A stretch of 64,000 bases of DNA from Roseiarcus sp963753135 (lineage in GTDB: Bacteria > Pseudomonadota > Alphaproteobacteria > Rhizobiales > Beijerinckiaceae). The stretch spans positions 62,001 to 126,000 of the forward strand of contig CAVWBA010000004.1 of assembly GCA_963753135.1 (NCBI GenBank). Direction: 5' to 3'. Both the position numbers and the translations under genes were made by a program. The notes below the pieces were generated by a model. It ran no database searches and was not told where the DNA came from. It worked only from the letters and a program-made list of their open reading frames with translations. This document shows, in pieces, positions 48,116 through 57,649 of the stretch (within the stretch, counting starts at the first letter, position 1; the number at the start of each line of letters is the position of its first letter).

Positions 48116-48412
48116 GTCCAGGTGATCAGCAAAGCTTGCACATCATAGTCGAACCTGCGGCGAATTCTATCGGCGTCGCAAAACCAGCGGGTCAATCGCT
48201 GGAGGCAGGGACGGCCATGGCTTGCTCTGCAGCGCGTTCAACGCGTCAAATCGGCCAGGAACGCCGAGCGACCACTCGTCGCTGTCGGCAGAAAAATCAT
48301 ATTCGTGATCTTGTTATGTTCCGCAGCAGGTTGGATCCGGACAGCGTCCGAGCGGGGACTCCGACGGATGGCGAATCGCTCGTTGCAGCCTTAACGACCG
48401 GGCGCAAACAGG
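48116..48412. other. Intergenic region between IclR and GntR genes
   Basis: About 300 bases. It must hold the GntR promoter on the minus strand, but I see no convincing hexamers and no gene. Confidence 0.35.
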
Positions 48413-49345
48413 CTAGGCGTCAGCGAGGCCGCATTGGTCAATCGAGGCGCGCAAGCCGTCGCCTTCCATCTTTTTGGCCATGCCAACGAGCAATTGCAGA
48501 AGCCGATCACGTTCGCCGGGAAGCCGCGAAGAGTCGAGGCCAAGCCCAATCGCGAGCGGCTCTCCCACGAGGGGGCGGACCTGCACTGCAAGCACTCGCT
48601 CGCGCTCGCTTCCAAGGTCGGCGCACTCGACGAAGCCGGCGCCCCGCTGGGCGCGCAGCTCTTCCATGAATGTCTCGACTTTGACGACCCCCGCGCCATC
48701 CGCCTCGGCGTTGGCGCGCCGCACTATGCCGCACACGTCGCGATCGCTCTCGTTCATTAAAAGCGCCCGACCGAGCGCGTCCTGGCAAATCGGCGTCGCG
48801 AGGCCAGGGCTCAATCCTCTCTTGTCGCAATTTTCTTTGGGCCAGGACACATGGACATAGCGAACGTAGACGCTGTTTCGCACCCCGAGTCTGACGGTCG
48901 CCTGCGCGGCGTGACTGAGCGCGTCAAGCGCGGCGAGCAGGCTGCCGCCAGGGAATAAAGCGTCGTGAATCCAATTTCCGAGGAACACTGAGCGGATGCT
49001 GGGAGTGTATTTGCGGGTCTTTCGGTCGCGTGTGATGAAGCCGGCGCTGCTTAGCGAATGCAGGAGCACCGAGGAGCTTGATTGCGGAATCGACAAGGCG
49101 CTCGAGATCTCCGTCACTGTGAGTGGTTGTCGATGGATGGCAAAGAGCTCGATGATTTCCAAGGCGCGCGTCGCCGATTTGACGTTGTAATCGGTGGGCG
49201 TTCTTAGGCGACGCCGCGGACGAAGCGGGAGCGCCGAGTCAGGAAAGGGTTGCGGCCTCCGAACGAGGTCGATCTCTCGCGAAATGTTGAACATGAAAAC
49301 AAAGAGCGGGGCGCTCTTCTCCTCTGTTTGACCAACGCCGCTCAA
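48413..49345 (-). CDS. IclR family transcriptional regulator
   Basis: A 310-residue IclR protein. The HTH is at about residues 55-110 (SATRALEIIELFAIHRQPLTVTEISSALSIPQSSSSVLLHSLSSAGFI). The C-terminal effector domain contains GSLLAALDALSHAAQATVRLGVRNSVYVRYV and TPICQDALGRALL. The N-terminal 50 residues are atypical, so the start (TTG at 49345) may be too early; an ATG at 49294 is in frame. It follows the OB-fold/thiolase genes after 3 bases and probably regulates that catabolic cluster. Confidence 0.88.
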   Translation of the reverse strand: MSGVGQTEEKSAPLFVFMFNISREIDLVRRPQPFPDSALPLRPRRRLRTPTDYNVKSATRALEIIELFAIHRQPLTVTEISSALSIPQSSSSVLLHSLSSAGFITRDRKTRKYTPSIRSVFLGNWIHDALFPGGSLLAALDALSHAAQATVRLGVRNSVYVRYVHVSWPKENCDKRGLSPGLATPICQDALGRALLMNESDRDVCGIVRRANAEADGAGVVKVETFMEELRAQRGAGFVECADLGSERERVLAVQVRPLVGEPLAIGLGLDSSRLPGERDRLLQLLVGMAKKMEGDGLRASIDQCGLADA

Positions 49346-49348
49346 ACG

Positions 49349-49780
49349 CTACTCGAGGGCGAATTTGGGAATGGCGATCTCTTCCGTCACGCGTTCAAAC
49401 GTCACGCTGAGCCGCGCGCCAATTTTCGTCTTCGCGTCGTCGCCGACGAGATTGCTGATGATGAGCGGACCCTCGTCGAGCTTGACGAGGCAGGTCCGAT
49501 AGGGAAGCTCGTCCTTGAAGCCGTCCCAGTAAGCCCGATGGAAATCCGCCCAGGATTCCAGCGTTCCGCGGCCGGAGGCGGGCTTCCAGGTCTGGTCTTC
49601 GCTCAAGCACTTTGGGCAAACCGGCGAGGGCGGCAGATGCGCGTCGCCGCATCGGGCGCAAACCTGAAGCGCGAAGACGGACTTCAGAGCGTAGTCCCAG
49701 AACGGCTTGTTAAGAGGCGTGATGCGGGGCAGCGGTTTCCGGTAGGCGTCTTGTCGCTGCGATGCTTCATTCCCGTCCAT
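49349..49780 (-). CDS. Zn-ribbon/OB-fold acyl-CoA-associated protein (DUF35 family)
   Basis: A 143-residue protein. It has an N-terminal helix, a zinc ribbon CARCGDAHLPPSPVCPKC (four Cys) and a C-terminal OB fold (WADFHRAYWDGFKDELPYRTCLVKLDEG). DUF35 proteins are obligate partners of SCP-x-type thiolases and acyl-CoA retro-aldolases, as in steroid side-chain degradation. The ATG at 49780 follows a GAGGGCG site and lies 8 bases after the thiolase gene, exactly that pairing. Confidence 0.88.
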   Translation of the reverse strand: MDGNEASQRQDAYRKPLPRITPLNKPFWDYALKSVFALQVCARCGDAHLPPSPVCPKCLSEDQTWKPASGRGTLESWADFHRAYWDGFKDELPYRTCLVKLDEGPLIISNLVGDDAKTKIGARLSVTFERVTEEIAIPKFALE

Positions 49781-49788
49781 GGTCGCCC

Positions 49789-50919
49789 TCAACCGCGCGT
49801 GTAGACGATGACGCGCGTGCAAGGGGTCGCTTGCGCGTAGGTGACAATTTCGCAATCCGCCACCTGGCGCTCGCCGCATTCGCCCCTGAGCTGGCGGACC
49901 GCTTCAACATTGAGCGCCCAACCCTGCATGTAGGAGTTGGAGAGGTGGCCGCCGTCGGTGTTGGTTGGAAGCCGCCCGCCGAGCTTGAGCGCGCCCCCTT
50001 CGACGAAAGATCCGCCTTCACCGCGCGCGCAAAAGCCAAGACCCTCGAGACTGAAGAGAACCGTGGGGCTGAAATTGTCGTAGCACATCAGGGCGTCGAC
50101 ATCCGTGCGGTCCACATCGGCCATCGCGAAGGCATCGTTCGCCGACGCTGAGACCTGTTCGCGCCAAAAATCGAACTGGAAGTTTTCAATTGAAGCTGTG
50201 CGATAGGCTTCGCGTCCGCCGAAACCGCTGACGAGCACGGGCGGCTTCGCCAGATCGGCGGCGCGTTCCTTGGTCGTCAGGATAAGGCAAACCGCGCCGT
50301 CGTTGATGAGGCAATAATCGAGGAGACGCAGCGGCGCCACGATGAAGCGCGACGCCTCGTGGTCATCGATGGTCATTGGGGCCTTCATAACGGCCCCGGG
50401 ATTGAGCCTTGCGTGCTCGCGGAACGCGACGGAGACCTCGGCGAGCTGCCTTGTTGTTGTTCCGTAAAGCTCCATGTGACGCCGGAACATCAGCGCATGC
50501 GCCGCGCCGGGAGAGGTGAATCCCCAGGGGTCCCAATATCCGGGCGATTCATCGCCGCCGTAGAAGACGCGGCGCGATCGGCCAATATTGGCGTAAAGCA
50601 GCGCGACAGTGTTCGCCTGCCCTGTGGCAAGGGCGATTGACGCCTCGATGAGGCCAACCCCGGACATTCGGCCGTGCCCAGGCAGAGTTATCGTCCAGCG
50701 AGGGTCGAGGCCTAAGGTTTCCCCGACCCGGCTGTAGCTCGGAATCCGGCAGGTGAGCAGCCCATCGATCTTGCTTTTGTCGAGCTTGCAATCGTCGAGC
50801 GCGTTGCGGAACGCTTCCGCGGCCAGCCCGTACTCATCCGTCTCGGGAAAGCTGCCATACGCGGTCGTTCCGACCCCGACGACGGCCACCCGGTTGCGCA
50901 GATTGTTGAACTCCGGCAT
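49789..50919 (-). CDS. SCP-x-type thiolase family protein (lipid-transfer/retro-aldolase-like)
   Basis: A 376-residue thiolase-fold protein. It starts NRVAVVGVGTTAYG with a short N-terminal half and ends GGHLSNSYMQGWALNVEAVRQLRGE, the region where the SCP-x/lipid-transfer group has GGxLSxG. A normal thiolase nucleophile Cys motif is not evident, which fits the non-thiolytic members that act as aldolases with a DUF35 partner. GGGAGGAG precedes the ATG. It likely performs C-C cleavage or condensation on a CoA ester. Confidence 0.85.
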   Translation of the reverse strand: MPEFNNLRNRVAVVGVGTTAYGSFPETDEYGLAAEAFRNALDDCKLDKSKIDGLLTCRIPSYSRVGETLGLDPRWTITLPGHGRMSGVGLIEASIALATGQANTVALLYANIGRSRRVFYGGDESPGYWDPWGFTSPGAAHALMFRRHMELYGTTTRQLAEVSVAFREHARLNPGAVMKAPMTIDDHEASRFIVAPLRLLDYCLINDGAVCLILTTKERAADLAKPPVLVSGFGGREAYRTASIENFQFDFWREQVSASANDAFAMADVDRTDVDALMCYDNFSPTVLFSLEGLGFCARGEGGSFVEGGALKLGGRLPTNTDGGHLSNSYMQGWALNVEAVRQLRGECGERQVADCEIVTYAQATPCTRVIVYTRG

Positions 50920-51000
50920 CGCTCCTCCCGCCTGGAATGATGCATTTTATGTTAAATCGGTCAAGCTAGCTTACACGCCCGCATCTTCAGCCCGGGATCT

Positions 51001-51903
51001 TCATAAGCCGCGCACGCCGACATAGACCGAGTAGAGCGACGCCGCTGCGGTGATGAACAGCCGGTTCCGCTTCGGACCGCCGAACGCGAGATTGGTGACG
51101 GTCTCGGGCACGAGGATCTTGCCGATCAGTTCGCCGTCCGGCGTGATGCAGTGGACGCCGTCCGCCGCGCTTGTCCAGATGTTGCCGTCGACGTCGACCC
51201 GAAAACCATCGGGCACGCCCGGGTTGATCACCGCGAATGTCCTGCGCGACTTGAGCTTCCCCTCGGCGGAGACATCGAACGCCACGATCTCATGCGCGCC
51301 CTGCTGATCGTGGCTCACGCTTGAGTCGGCGACATAGAGGATCTTTTCATCGGGCGAGAAGGCAAGGCCGTTCGGTTTGCCAAGCTCGTCAGTTGCAATC
51401 ACGAGATTGCCGCTCTTTGGGTCGATGCGAAAAACGCATCGCCGCCCGATCTCGCTCGGCGCCTTGTTTCCCGTATAGTCGCTGAGGATTCCGTAATCGG
51501 GATCGGTAAACCAGATCGCGTCGTCCGAGCTCACAACGATGTCATTCGGTGAATTGAGGCGCTTGCCTTCGTAACGTTCGGCGAGCACGGTGATCCTTCC
51601 GTCGTGCTCTGTGCGCGTGACCCGGCGGTTTCCGCTCTCGCAAGTCAGAAGCCGTCCTTGGCGGTCGCGGGTGTTGCCGTTCGCGTTGCCGGAAGGCTGC
51701 CGGAAGACGGTGGGCGCTTGCCCGTCGACATAGCGGAAAATCTTTTCGCCCGGCACGTCGCTGAACAGGAGCAGGCCCATGTCCGCGAAATAGACCGGTC
51801 CCTCGGCCCACATGAAGCCCGTGTGGAGGCGCTCAAGCGGCGCATTCGCCACAAGGTAAGGCCGAAACCGCTTGAAATTCTGGATGACGAATTCCTTCTG
51901 CAC
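51001..51903 (-). CDS. SMP-30/gluconolactonase-like protein (second copy)
   Basis: A 300-residue beta-propeller lactonase-like protein: MWAEGPVYFADMGLLLFSDVPGEKIF, GNANGNTRDRQGRLLTCESGNRRVTR, LNSPNDIVVSSDDAIWFTDPDYGI and PGVPDGFRVDVDGNIWTSAADG. These carry the metal Glu, Asn and Asp. The GTG at 51903 is chosen because GGAGG sits 7 bases before it; an ATG at 51918 is in frame. It lies upstream of the thiolase gene on the same strand. It resembles the protein at 31449-32354 in fold, but is not a recent duplicate. Confidence 0.87.
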   Translation of the reverse strand: MQKEFVIQNFKRFRPYLVANAPLERLHTGFMWAEGPVYFADMGLLLFSDVPGEKIFRYVDGQAPTVFRQPSGNANGNTRDRQGRLLTCESGNRRVTRTEHDGRITVLAERYEGKRLNSPNDIVVSSDDAIWFTDPDYGILSDYTGNKAPSEIGRRCVFRIDPKSGNLVIATDELGKPNGLAFSPDEKILYVADSSVSHDQQGAHEIVAFDVSAEGKLKSRRTFAVINPGVPDGFRVDVDGNIWTSAADGVHCITPDGELIGKILVPETVTNLAFGGPKRNRLFITAAASLYSVYVGVRGL

Positions 51904-51988
51904 CAGCGTTCCTCCCATCACATTCCGAATGTCCGCGAAGCCAACGAGACTTAAGGTTGACAGCCTTGCGCCTTCAGTGGCTATGATC

Positions 51989-51999
51989 GCATACAATGC
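51989..51999. promoter_or_regulatory. Small dyad in the divergent SMP-30/CaiB promoter region
   Basis: GCAT and ATGC flank ACA. The core ATACAAT is shared with a larger dyad at 60153-60171. It lies between the leftward SMP-30/thiolase cluster and the rightward CaiB gene. Confidence 0.3.
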
Positions 52000-52069
52000 A
52001 TTCTCTTAATCTCTCGAAGCCTCTCCTATCAAGACCGCAGACCCGTTTGGACCGCAACGCAAGACCATC

Positions 52070-54698
52070 ATGACCGAGGAAACCGCTCAGACGACCAAGC
52101 CCAAGACAGGGACGGATGGATTTGCTCCGTCTGACGCGCCGGGCATGCTGTCCGGCCTGACCGTCATCGAATATGCCGACGAGACCGCCGAATATTGCGG
52201 ATTGCTGCTTGCCGGGCTTGGGGCGGAGGTCATCAAGATTGAGCCGCCCGGCGGTGCCATTACGCGCTCGATCGCGCCATTCGAGGGCGACACGGTCGAC
52301 AAGGAGCGATCGCTCTATTTTTGGGCCTACAACCGCGGCAAGCGCTCAGTCGTCCTCGATCTCGAGTTCAGACCACGGGAAGGCGGCGCTGCTCCGCCTC
52401 ATGGCGGGAGCGGACATTCTCGTGGATTCGAGCAACGGCGCGCTCAATCAGCAGCTTGGACTTGACGCCCATACGCTGGCCGAACGCTTTCCCTCTCTCA
52501 TCGTCGCGCGGATGACGCCGTTTGGCGATGACGGCCCTTGGAGCCAATTTAAAGGATCGGACCTCGTGCATCTCGCGCTCGGCGGCGTGATGATGAACTG
52601 CGGCTATGATCCAGATCCGGCGAATGAGTACGACCTCCCGCCGATGGCCCCGCAGATCTGGCACGCCTATCACATAGCGGGCGAGCAGCTTCTGATCGGC
52701 GTCCTCGCGGCGCTCATCGAGCGTCTGTCGTCCGGGCTGGGACAGGACGTCTCTTGTGCGATCCATGAAGCCGTCGCCAAGAACACCGAACTCGACCTCA
52801 TGTCGTGGGTCATGCGTCGAGCGCCGCTCTATCGCCTGACATGCCGCCATGCGTCCGAGACGGTGACGCGCGTCCCAAGCATAAGCCACACGAAGGATGG
52901 CCGCTGGTTCATGACCTGGGGCGTCGGCGCGCGAGACCGCGCCAATCTCACGCCCTTCCTCGATCGTTATGGGATGGCGGCGGATCTTACCGTCCCCAAA
53001 GACAGCGGCGACCTCGGCGCGCGCTTCATTCCGGGGACCGCGGCGGCGGACGAACAATCGTCGCACACGCTCGAAGTGATCCAACGGTTCATCCGCGCCT
53101 TTACTTACGACAAAATGCCCTGGAGCGAGGCGCAGGCCGCAGGCCTCCTTTGGGCGCCGCTCCGAAAGCCGCACGAGAGCGTCGCCGACGAGCATTGGCT
53201 GAAGCGTGGGGCGATCACCGAGATCTTTCATCCCGAGGCGGGCCGTTCGTTCCCCTATCCGACCAGCAAGTGGTTGAGCTCCGAGACCCGATGGCAATCT
53301 GGCCGTCGCGCGCCGCTCATCGGGGAAGACACGGGCGAAGTGCTGAAGCGGACGAAAAAAGCGAGCGGCGCGGAGCCTGCCGTCTCCAAGCCGTTCGCGG
53401 CTCCGGCGGCTCTGTCGGCCCACGGCCGTCCATTTCCGCTGCAGAATGTGCGCATCCTCGACTTTTCCTGGTTTCTGGCCTCAGCCGGCGGCACGCGCTT
53501 CGCCGCGGCTCTGGGCGTGGAAAGCATCAAGGTCGAGTGGAAGGAGAATCCGGACACGCGCCTCGCCGCAATGGCGCCTGTGGGCGGGCGGGAGGCGCGC
53601 AAGTCGGCCGCGACGCCCCTTCCCGGCGTCACCGACTCGGATATGGGCGGCCAGTACAACAACAAGAATTCCGGCAAGCGGGGCATTTCGCTTAACATCC
53701 GGCACCCGAAGGGCCTCGAGATCGCGCGGCGTCTCGTCGCGATTTCCGACATTGTCGCGGAGGGTTTCTCGCCCGGCGTGCTAGACCGTCTGGGCCTGGG
53801 CTATGACGTTCAGCGCAAAATCCGCCCGGACATCATCTATGTGCAGCAGTCGGGCATGGGCGGATATGGGTCCTATGGACGTTTGCGGACTGTCGGCCCG
53901 ATCGCCGCCTCGTTCTCCGGCACCAATCACATGTCGGGCCTGCCGGAGCCAGCGATGCCGGCCGGGTGGGGCTATTCCTTCCTCGATTGGATGGGCGCTT
54001 ATGGCTTCGCGCAGGCGCTGCTCAGCGCCCTCTATTACCGCTCGGTGACCGGCAAGGGCCAGCGCATCGACGCCTCGCAATGCGAAGCGGGCATCTTTCT
54101 CTGCGCTCAACCCATTCTCGAATGGGCGGTGAACGGGCGCGAATGGCAGAGAACCGGCAATCGCTCGCCGCATGGCCGCGCCGCGCCGCATGGGGCTTAC
54201 CGCTGCAAGGGCGTTGACCGCTGGATCGCCATCTCCTGTTTCGATGACGAGCAATGGAATGCGCTCCTTCGCGTTGCCGGCGCCAAGGGGTGGGGCACGG
54301 ACGCCCGCTTCGCCAATCTCGAGGCCAGGGTTGAGAACCAGGACGAACTCGACGCCCTCGTTACGGCGTGGACGCAGAACCTCGACGCCTACGAGTGCAT
54401 GGAGCGGCTGCAGGCGGCGGGCGTTCCGGCCGGCGTTTGCCAGACAGCCGAGGATCGCTGCGACCGCGACCCCCAACTCAAGTCGCTCGAGTGGCTCACC
54501 GAAGTTGACGGAACCAAGATCGGCCGGTGGCCGGTGGCTGAAGCGCCCTTCAAACTCAGCCGTACGCCCGCGCATATCGGCGGTCTCATCAATCGCGGCG
54601 CGGCATGCTATGCGGAAGACAACGAATATGTGCTGGGCGAATTGCTCGGCCATTCGATCGCCGACATTCGCGGATTTGAGGCGGAGGGCGTCATTTGA
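52070..54698 (+). pseudogene. Double-domain CaiB/BaiF CoA-transferase (one frameshift)
   Basis: Two CaiB/BaiF domains in tandem, about 875 residues in all. Domain 1 begins in the ATG frame (LSGLTVIEYADETAEYCGLLLAGLGAEVIKIEPP, YNRGKRSVVLDLE). From about 52366 it continues in the next frame (DHGKAALLRLMAGADILVDSS). One surplus T in the TT at 52365-52366 accounts for this. Domain 2 starts LQNVRILDFSWFLASAGGTRF and includes NNKNSGKRGISLNIRHPKGLEI and YGFAQALLSALYYRSVTGKGQRID. Such double proteins transfer CoA in bile-acid-like or aromatic catabolism. The rest is intact, so error or a very recent mutation is likely. Confidence 0.83.
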
Positions 54699-54731
54699 AT
54701 TTTTCGCGCTATGGCATTGGAGCGACGCACA

Positions 54732-55595
54732 ATGGCTGACGGTCTTACGGCAGACATCGCAAGGCATGAGGCCACTCCCGGGCGGGACCGGTTGTGGGCG
54801 CGTTATCGGGACGAGGAATTCGCCAATCGCTTCGGCTCCGTTCCCTGGAACGACGCGCTCGATACAATCATGTCGCATCGTTCGGTTCGCACCTATCGAG
54901 ACGAGCCGCTGCCGCCTGGAACCCTCGAACTCCTCATCGCCGCCGCACAGTCGGCGGCTACGACGTCCAACCTTCAGGCATGGAGCGTCATCGCGGTCGA
55001 AGATCCGGCCCGCAAGGCGCGGCTGGCCAAGTTCGCCGCCGATCAGCGGCATATTGTCGAGGCGCCGCTTCTGCTCGTGTTCATCGCAGACCTCGCGCGC
55101 CTGCGCTCGATCAGCGATGAGCGCGGCCATCCGGGAATCGCGCTCAACTATATCGAAGCCTTCATCTTCGCCATCGGCGACGCTTCATTCGCGGCCCAGA
55201 ACACGATACTCGCGGCGGAATCGCTCGGCCTCGGCGGCTGCTATATCGGCGCGATGCGCAACAACCCGGCCGGCGTCGCCGACGAGCTTGGGCTCCCCGA
55301 TGAGGCTCTCGTCGTTTTCGGCATGACGATCGGGATTCCCGATCCGGGCATTGGGACCGATGTGAAGCCGCGTCTTCCCCAGAATGTGATCCTGCATAGG
55401 GAGCGTTACTCGCCGCCCGACCCCGCGCTGCTTGCTGCTTACGATCAGCGAATTCGCGAATTCCAGGCCGAGCAGAAAATGCGGGTGACCGACTGGACGG
55501 AGCAATCGGCCTTACGCGTGCGGGACGAGGCGGCGCTGACGGGACGAGAGGTGCTGAGAGACTTTCTGCGTGATCGCGGCTTCTCCCTGCGCTGA
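54732..55595 (+). CDS. Nitroreductase family flavoprotein (NfsA-like)
   Basis: A 287-residue FMN-dependent reductase. MSHRSVRTYRDEPLPPGTLELLIAAAQSAATTSNLQAWSVIAVED is the typical FMN phosphate-binding start. AAESLGLGGCYIGAMRNNP matches the NfsA/FRP branch. An ATG at 54732 has a GGAGCG site; ATG 54711 is in frame. It lies 34 bases after the CaiB gene. In mycobacteria the C-terminal half of FbiB, a nitroreductase-fold domain, reduces dehydro-F420-0. The CofE here lacks that half, so this enzyme is one candidate to replace it, though it could equally act on a catabolic nitro- or quinone substrate. Confidence 0.85.
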   Translation: MADGLTADIARHEATPGRDRLWARYRDEEFANRFGSVPWNDALDTIMSHRSVRTYRDEPLPPGTLELLIAAAQSAATTSNLQAWSVIAVEDPARKARLAKFAADQRHIVEAPLLLVFIADLARLRSISDERGHPGIALNYIEAFIFAIGDASFAAQNTILAAESLGLGGCYIGAMRNNPAGVADELGLPDEALVVFGMTIGIPDPGIGTDVKPRLPQNVILHRERYSPPDPALLAAYDQRIREFQAEQKMRVTDWTEQSALRVRDEAALTGREVLRDFLRDRGFSLR

Positions 55596-55711
55596 CGGGG
55601 CGCGCGATCTGCAAGGCGCGGGAGTCGTACGGCCGAGCGCAGGAAACAACTTCCGACCGTCGATGAGCCGACAATGATAGCGCCTGACGGAGGAAGAGGA
55701 GGGATGTCCAA

Positions 55712-56578
55712 TTGAAGCCGACCACTCAACCGAGCGGCGTCTCGCATATCGCCATCGGGGACATCGTCGTGAGCGCGATCAATGACGGCGTCTTTCAGGC
55801 CTCGTTCGACGATCTCGTCACGACGGATCGAGCGGCCTGCGAGAGCGCCCATCGCGGCGAGTTCCGCCTCGCTCCGCCGTGGCTCACCATCAACTGCTTC
55901 GTGATCCGCACGGGCGACAGGACCGTGCTTGTGGACTCGGGCTTCGCCGGGAAGAACGAGCACGTCGGTCGAGCTGCTGAGAACCTGAAGGCGATCAATG
56001 TCGCGCCTTCCGACGTCGACACGATCGTGATGACGCACATGCATCCGGATCACGAGGCGGGGCTCACCGACCCGTCCGGCAAGGCCATATTCCCGAAGGC
56101 GGAGCTCCTCCTGCATGAGAACGAGCTTGCCTTCTGGACAGACGACGGGGCGATGGCGCGCGCGACTCCGGAAGGCCAGGGCGATTTTCACCTGGCTCGC
56201 GCTGCGCTCGGCGCCTATGGCGATCGCGTCCGTACGGTCAAGACTGACGAAGTCGCTCCCGGCGTCCGCGCCTTCCCGACGCCTGGCCACACTCCCGGCC
56301 ACACGGCGTGGCTCGTCGAGTCCAACGGCGAGGCGCTTCTCATCTGGGGCGACATCGTCCACTTTCCGGGCATGCAGTTCGCCTTCCCCGATACGAGCGT
56401 CGCCTACGATATTGATCCGGCCGCCGCAGCGGAGGCGCGGAAAAAGGTGCTCAAATTCGCTGCGGGAGAGAAATTGCGCGTCGCTGGCGTCCATCTCGAC
56501 TTCCCGACCTTTGGCCATGTCGTCGCGAACGGATCGGCTTATCGCTTCGTGCCGGAAGTCTGGCGGCCGACGATCTGA
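55712..56578 (+). CDS. MBL-fold metallo-hydrolase
   Basis: A 288-residue metallo-beta-lactamase-fold protein. Zinc ligands are visible in MTHMHPDHEAGL (HxHxDH), TPGHTPGHTAWL and LLIWGDIVHF (bridging Asp). It belongs to the AttM/quorum-lactonase-like branch by sequence style. The start is a TTG at 55712 after a GAGGAGG-type site. Role unknown; a lactone or thioester hydrolase would suit the adjacent CoA-ester and lactonase genes. Confidence 0.85.
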   Translation: MKPTTQPSGVSHIAIGDIVVSAINDGVFQASFDDLVTTDRAACESAHRGEFRLAPPWLTINCFVIRTGDRTVLVDSGFAGKNEHVGRAAENLKAINVAPSDVDTIVMTHMHPDHEAGLTDPSGKAIFPKAELLLHENELAFWTDDGAMARATPEGQGDFHLARAALGAYGDRVRTVKTDEVAPGVRAFPTPGHTPGHTAWLVESNGEALLIWGDIVHFPGMQFAFPDTSVAYDIDPAAAAEARKKVLKFAAGEKLRVAGVHLDFPTFGHVVANGSAYRFVPEVWRPTI

Positions 56579-56626
56579 TACGGTTCCAAAGCGGCCGCCC
56601 ATGATGGGCCGACAGCCTCGATTGTG

Positions 56627-57490
56627 TCAGACGCTCGCGAGCGCCGTTAGCGTTCGATCCCGCGCTTCCATATCGCCTTCCGCGTGGACCGGCTGAATGC
56701 AGACATGATTTGCGCCGGCGTCGAAATGCGCCCTTAAGCCCCGCGCAATCGTCTCCGCGTCGCCCCAAAGCACCATCGCATCGAGGAACCTGTCGGAACC
56801 GCCATCGGCAAGATCGGCTTCCGTGAAGCCGATGCGCAGCCAGTTGTTGCGGTAGTTGGTCATGGCCATATAGCGATGCAGCTCATGCCGCGCGAGACCG
56901 CGCGCCGTGGCGGCGTCTGTCTCGAGGCAAACCTTCTGCTCAACCGCCAAGAGCTTGTCGGGCCCCAGCGCCGCTCTCGCTTCGCGCGTATGTTCGGGCG
57001 TCACGTTATACGGCAGCGCGCCCGCCGTGCGCTCCGCGGCGAGCTTCAGCATCAAGGGCCCGAGCGCGGCGATCATGAGCGGCCAATCGCCCGCGTTTGA
57101 CGGATCTTCATAAACGCCCTCGAGATAGCGGCGCATGGTCGGCACGGGCTTGTCATAGACGTGACCCCGCAATTTCTCGACCATGGGCGCGTGACTTACG
57201 CCCAGGCCGAGGATAAAGCGGTCGTCATAGAGGCTGGACAAGGTGCGCAAGCCCCGTCTCGCCGTGAAAGCGTCCCGAGCGTAGATATTCGCGATGGAGC
57301 TGCCGATGATGAGCCGGCTCGTGTTCGCCAGCATGAAACTGGCGATCGAGAACGATTCATATCCGAGCGCTTCCGGGTACCAGAAGGTCGAGAAGCCAAG
57401 CGCCTCGACCTTGCCCAAGAGACGTCTAAGCCCGGCGCCGTCCAAACGGTCAATGGGATACCAAACGCCAAGCCTTCCCAATCGCTTCAT
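56627..57490 (-). CDS. LLM class F420-dependent oxidoreductase
   Basis: A 287-residue luciferase-like monooxygenase-fold protein of a TIGR03620-type F420 group. Features are MKRLGRLGVWYPIDRLDGAGL, GFSTFWYPEALGYESFSIASFML, LIIGSSIANIYARDAFTARRGLRTLSSLYDDRFILGLGVSHAPMVE. The start at 57490 has a GAGGAG site. It is divergent from fbiC with a strong dyad between. The family uses F420 as hydride carrier, and genes for making F420 lie alongside, so F420 use is probable. The substrate is unknown. Confidence 0.85.
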   Translation of the reverse strand: MKRLGRLGVWYPIDRLDGAGLRRLLGKVEALGFSTFWYPEALGYESFSIASFMLANTSRLIIGSSIANIYARDAFTARRGLRTLSSLYDDRFILGLGVSHAPMVEKLRGHVYDKPVPTMRRYLEGVYEDPSNAGDWPLMIAALGPLMLKLAAERTAGALPYNVTPEHTREARAALGPDKLLAVEQKVCLETDAATARGLARHELHRYMAMTNYRNNWLRIGFTEADLADGGSDRFLDAMVLWGDAETIARGLRAHFDAGANHVCIQPVHAEGDMEARDRTLTALASV

Positions 57491-57544
57491 CTCGAACTCC
57501 TCGAATCCGCCGCTTGGACTCGCGGCATCGTGTTCCTCACTGGA

Positions 57545-57567
57545 TTGCATCTATCGTCGAGATGCAA
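57545..57567. promoter_or_regulatory. Perfect dyad in the LLM/fbiC divergent promoter region
   Basis: TTGCATCT and AGATGCAA are perfect 8-base arms around a 7-base spacer. The site lies 55 bases from the LLM start and about 80 bases from the fbiC start, where one regulator could control both directions. Confidence 0.6.
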
Positions 57568-57649
57568 CATCATAGAGATAGAACATCATTCGCCGTCCGC
57601 CTCCGACGTGACGCGGATCCGTGTCGAACAGCCTCATAAGGTGATTGGG

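Noticed and set aside
53781..55130. Minus-strand reading frame of 449 codons across CaiB and nitroreductase genes
   Set aside because: It overlaps two confidently assigned genes on the other strand and has no homology-like motifs.
57543..57607. ATG at the fbiC dyad (ATGCAACATCATAG) as the fbiC start
   Set aside because: It is out of frame with the CofG domain and meets no supporting codons; later GTG/ATG codons at 57608 and 57650 are in frame.
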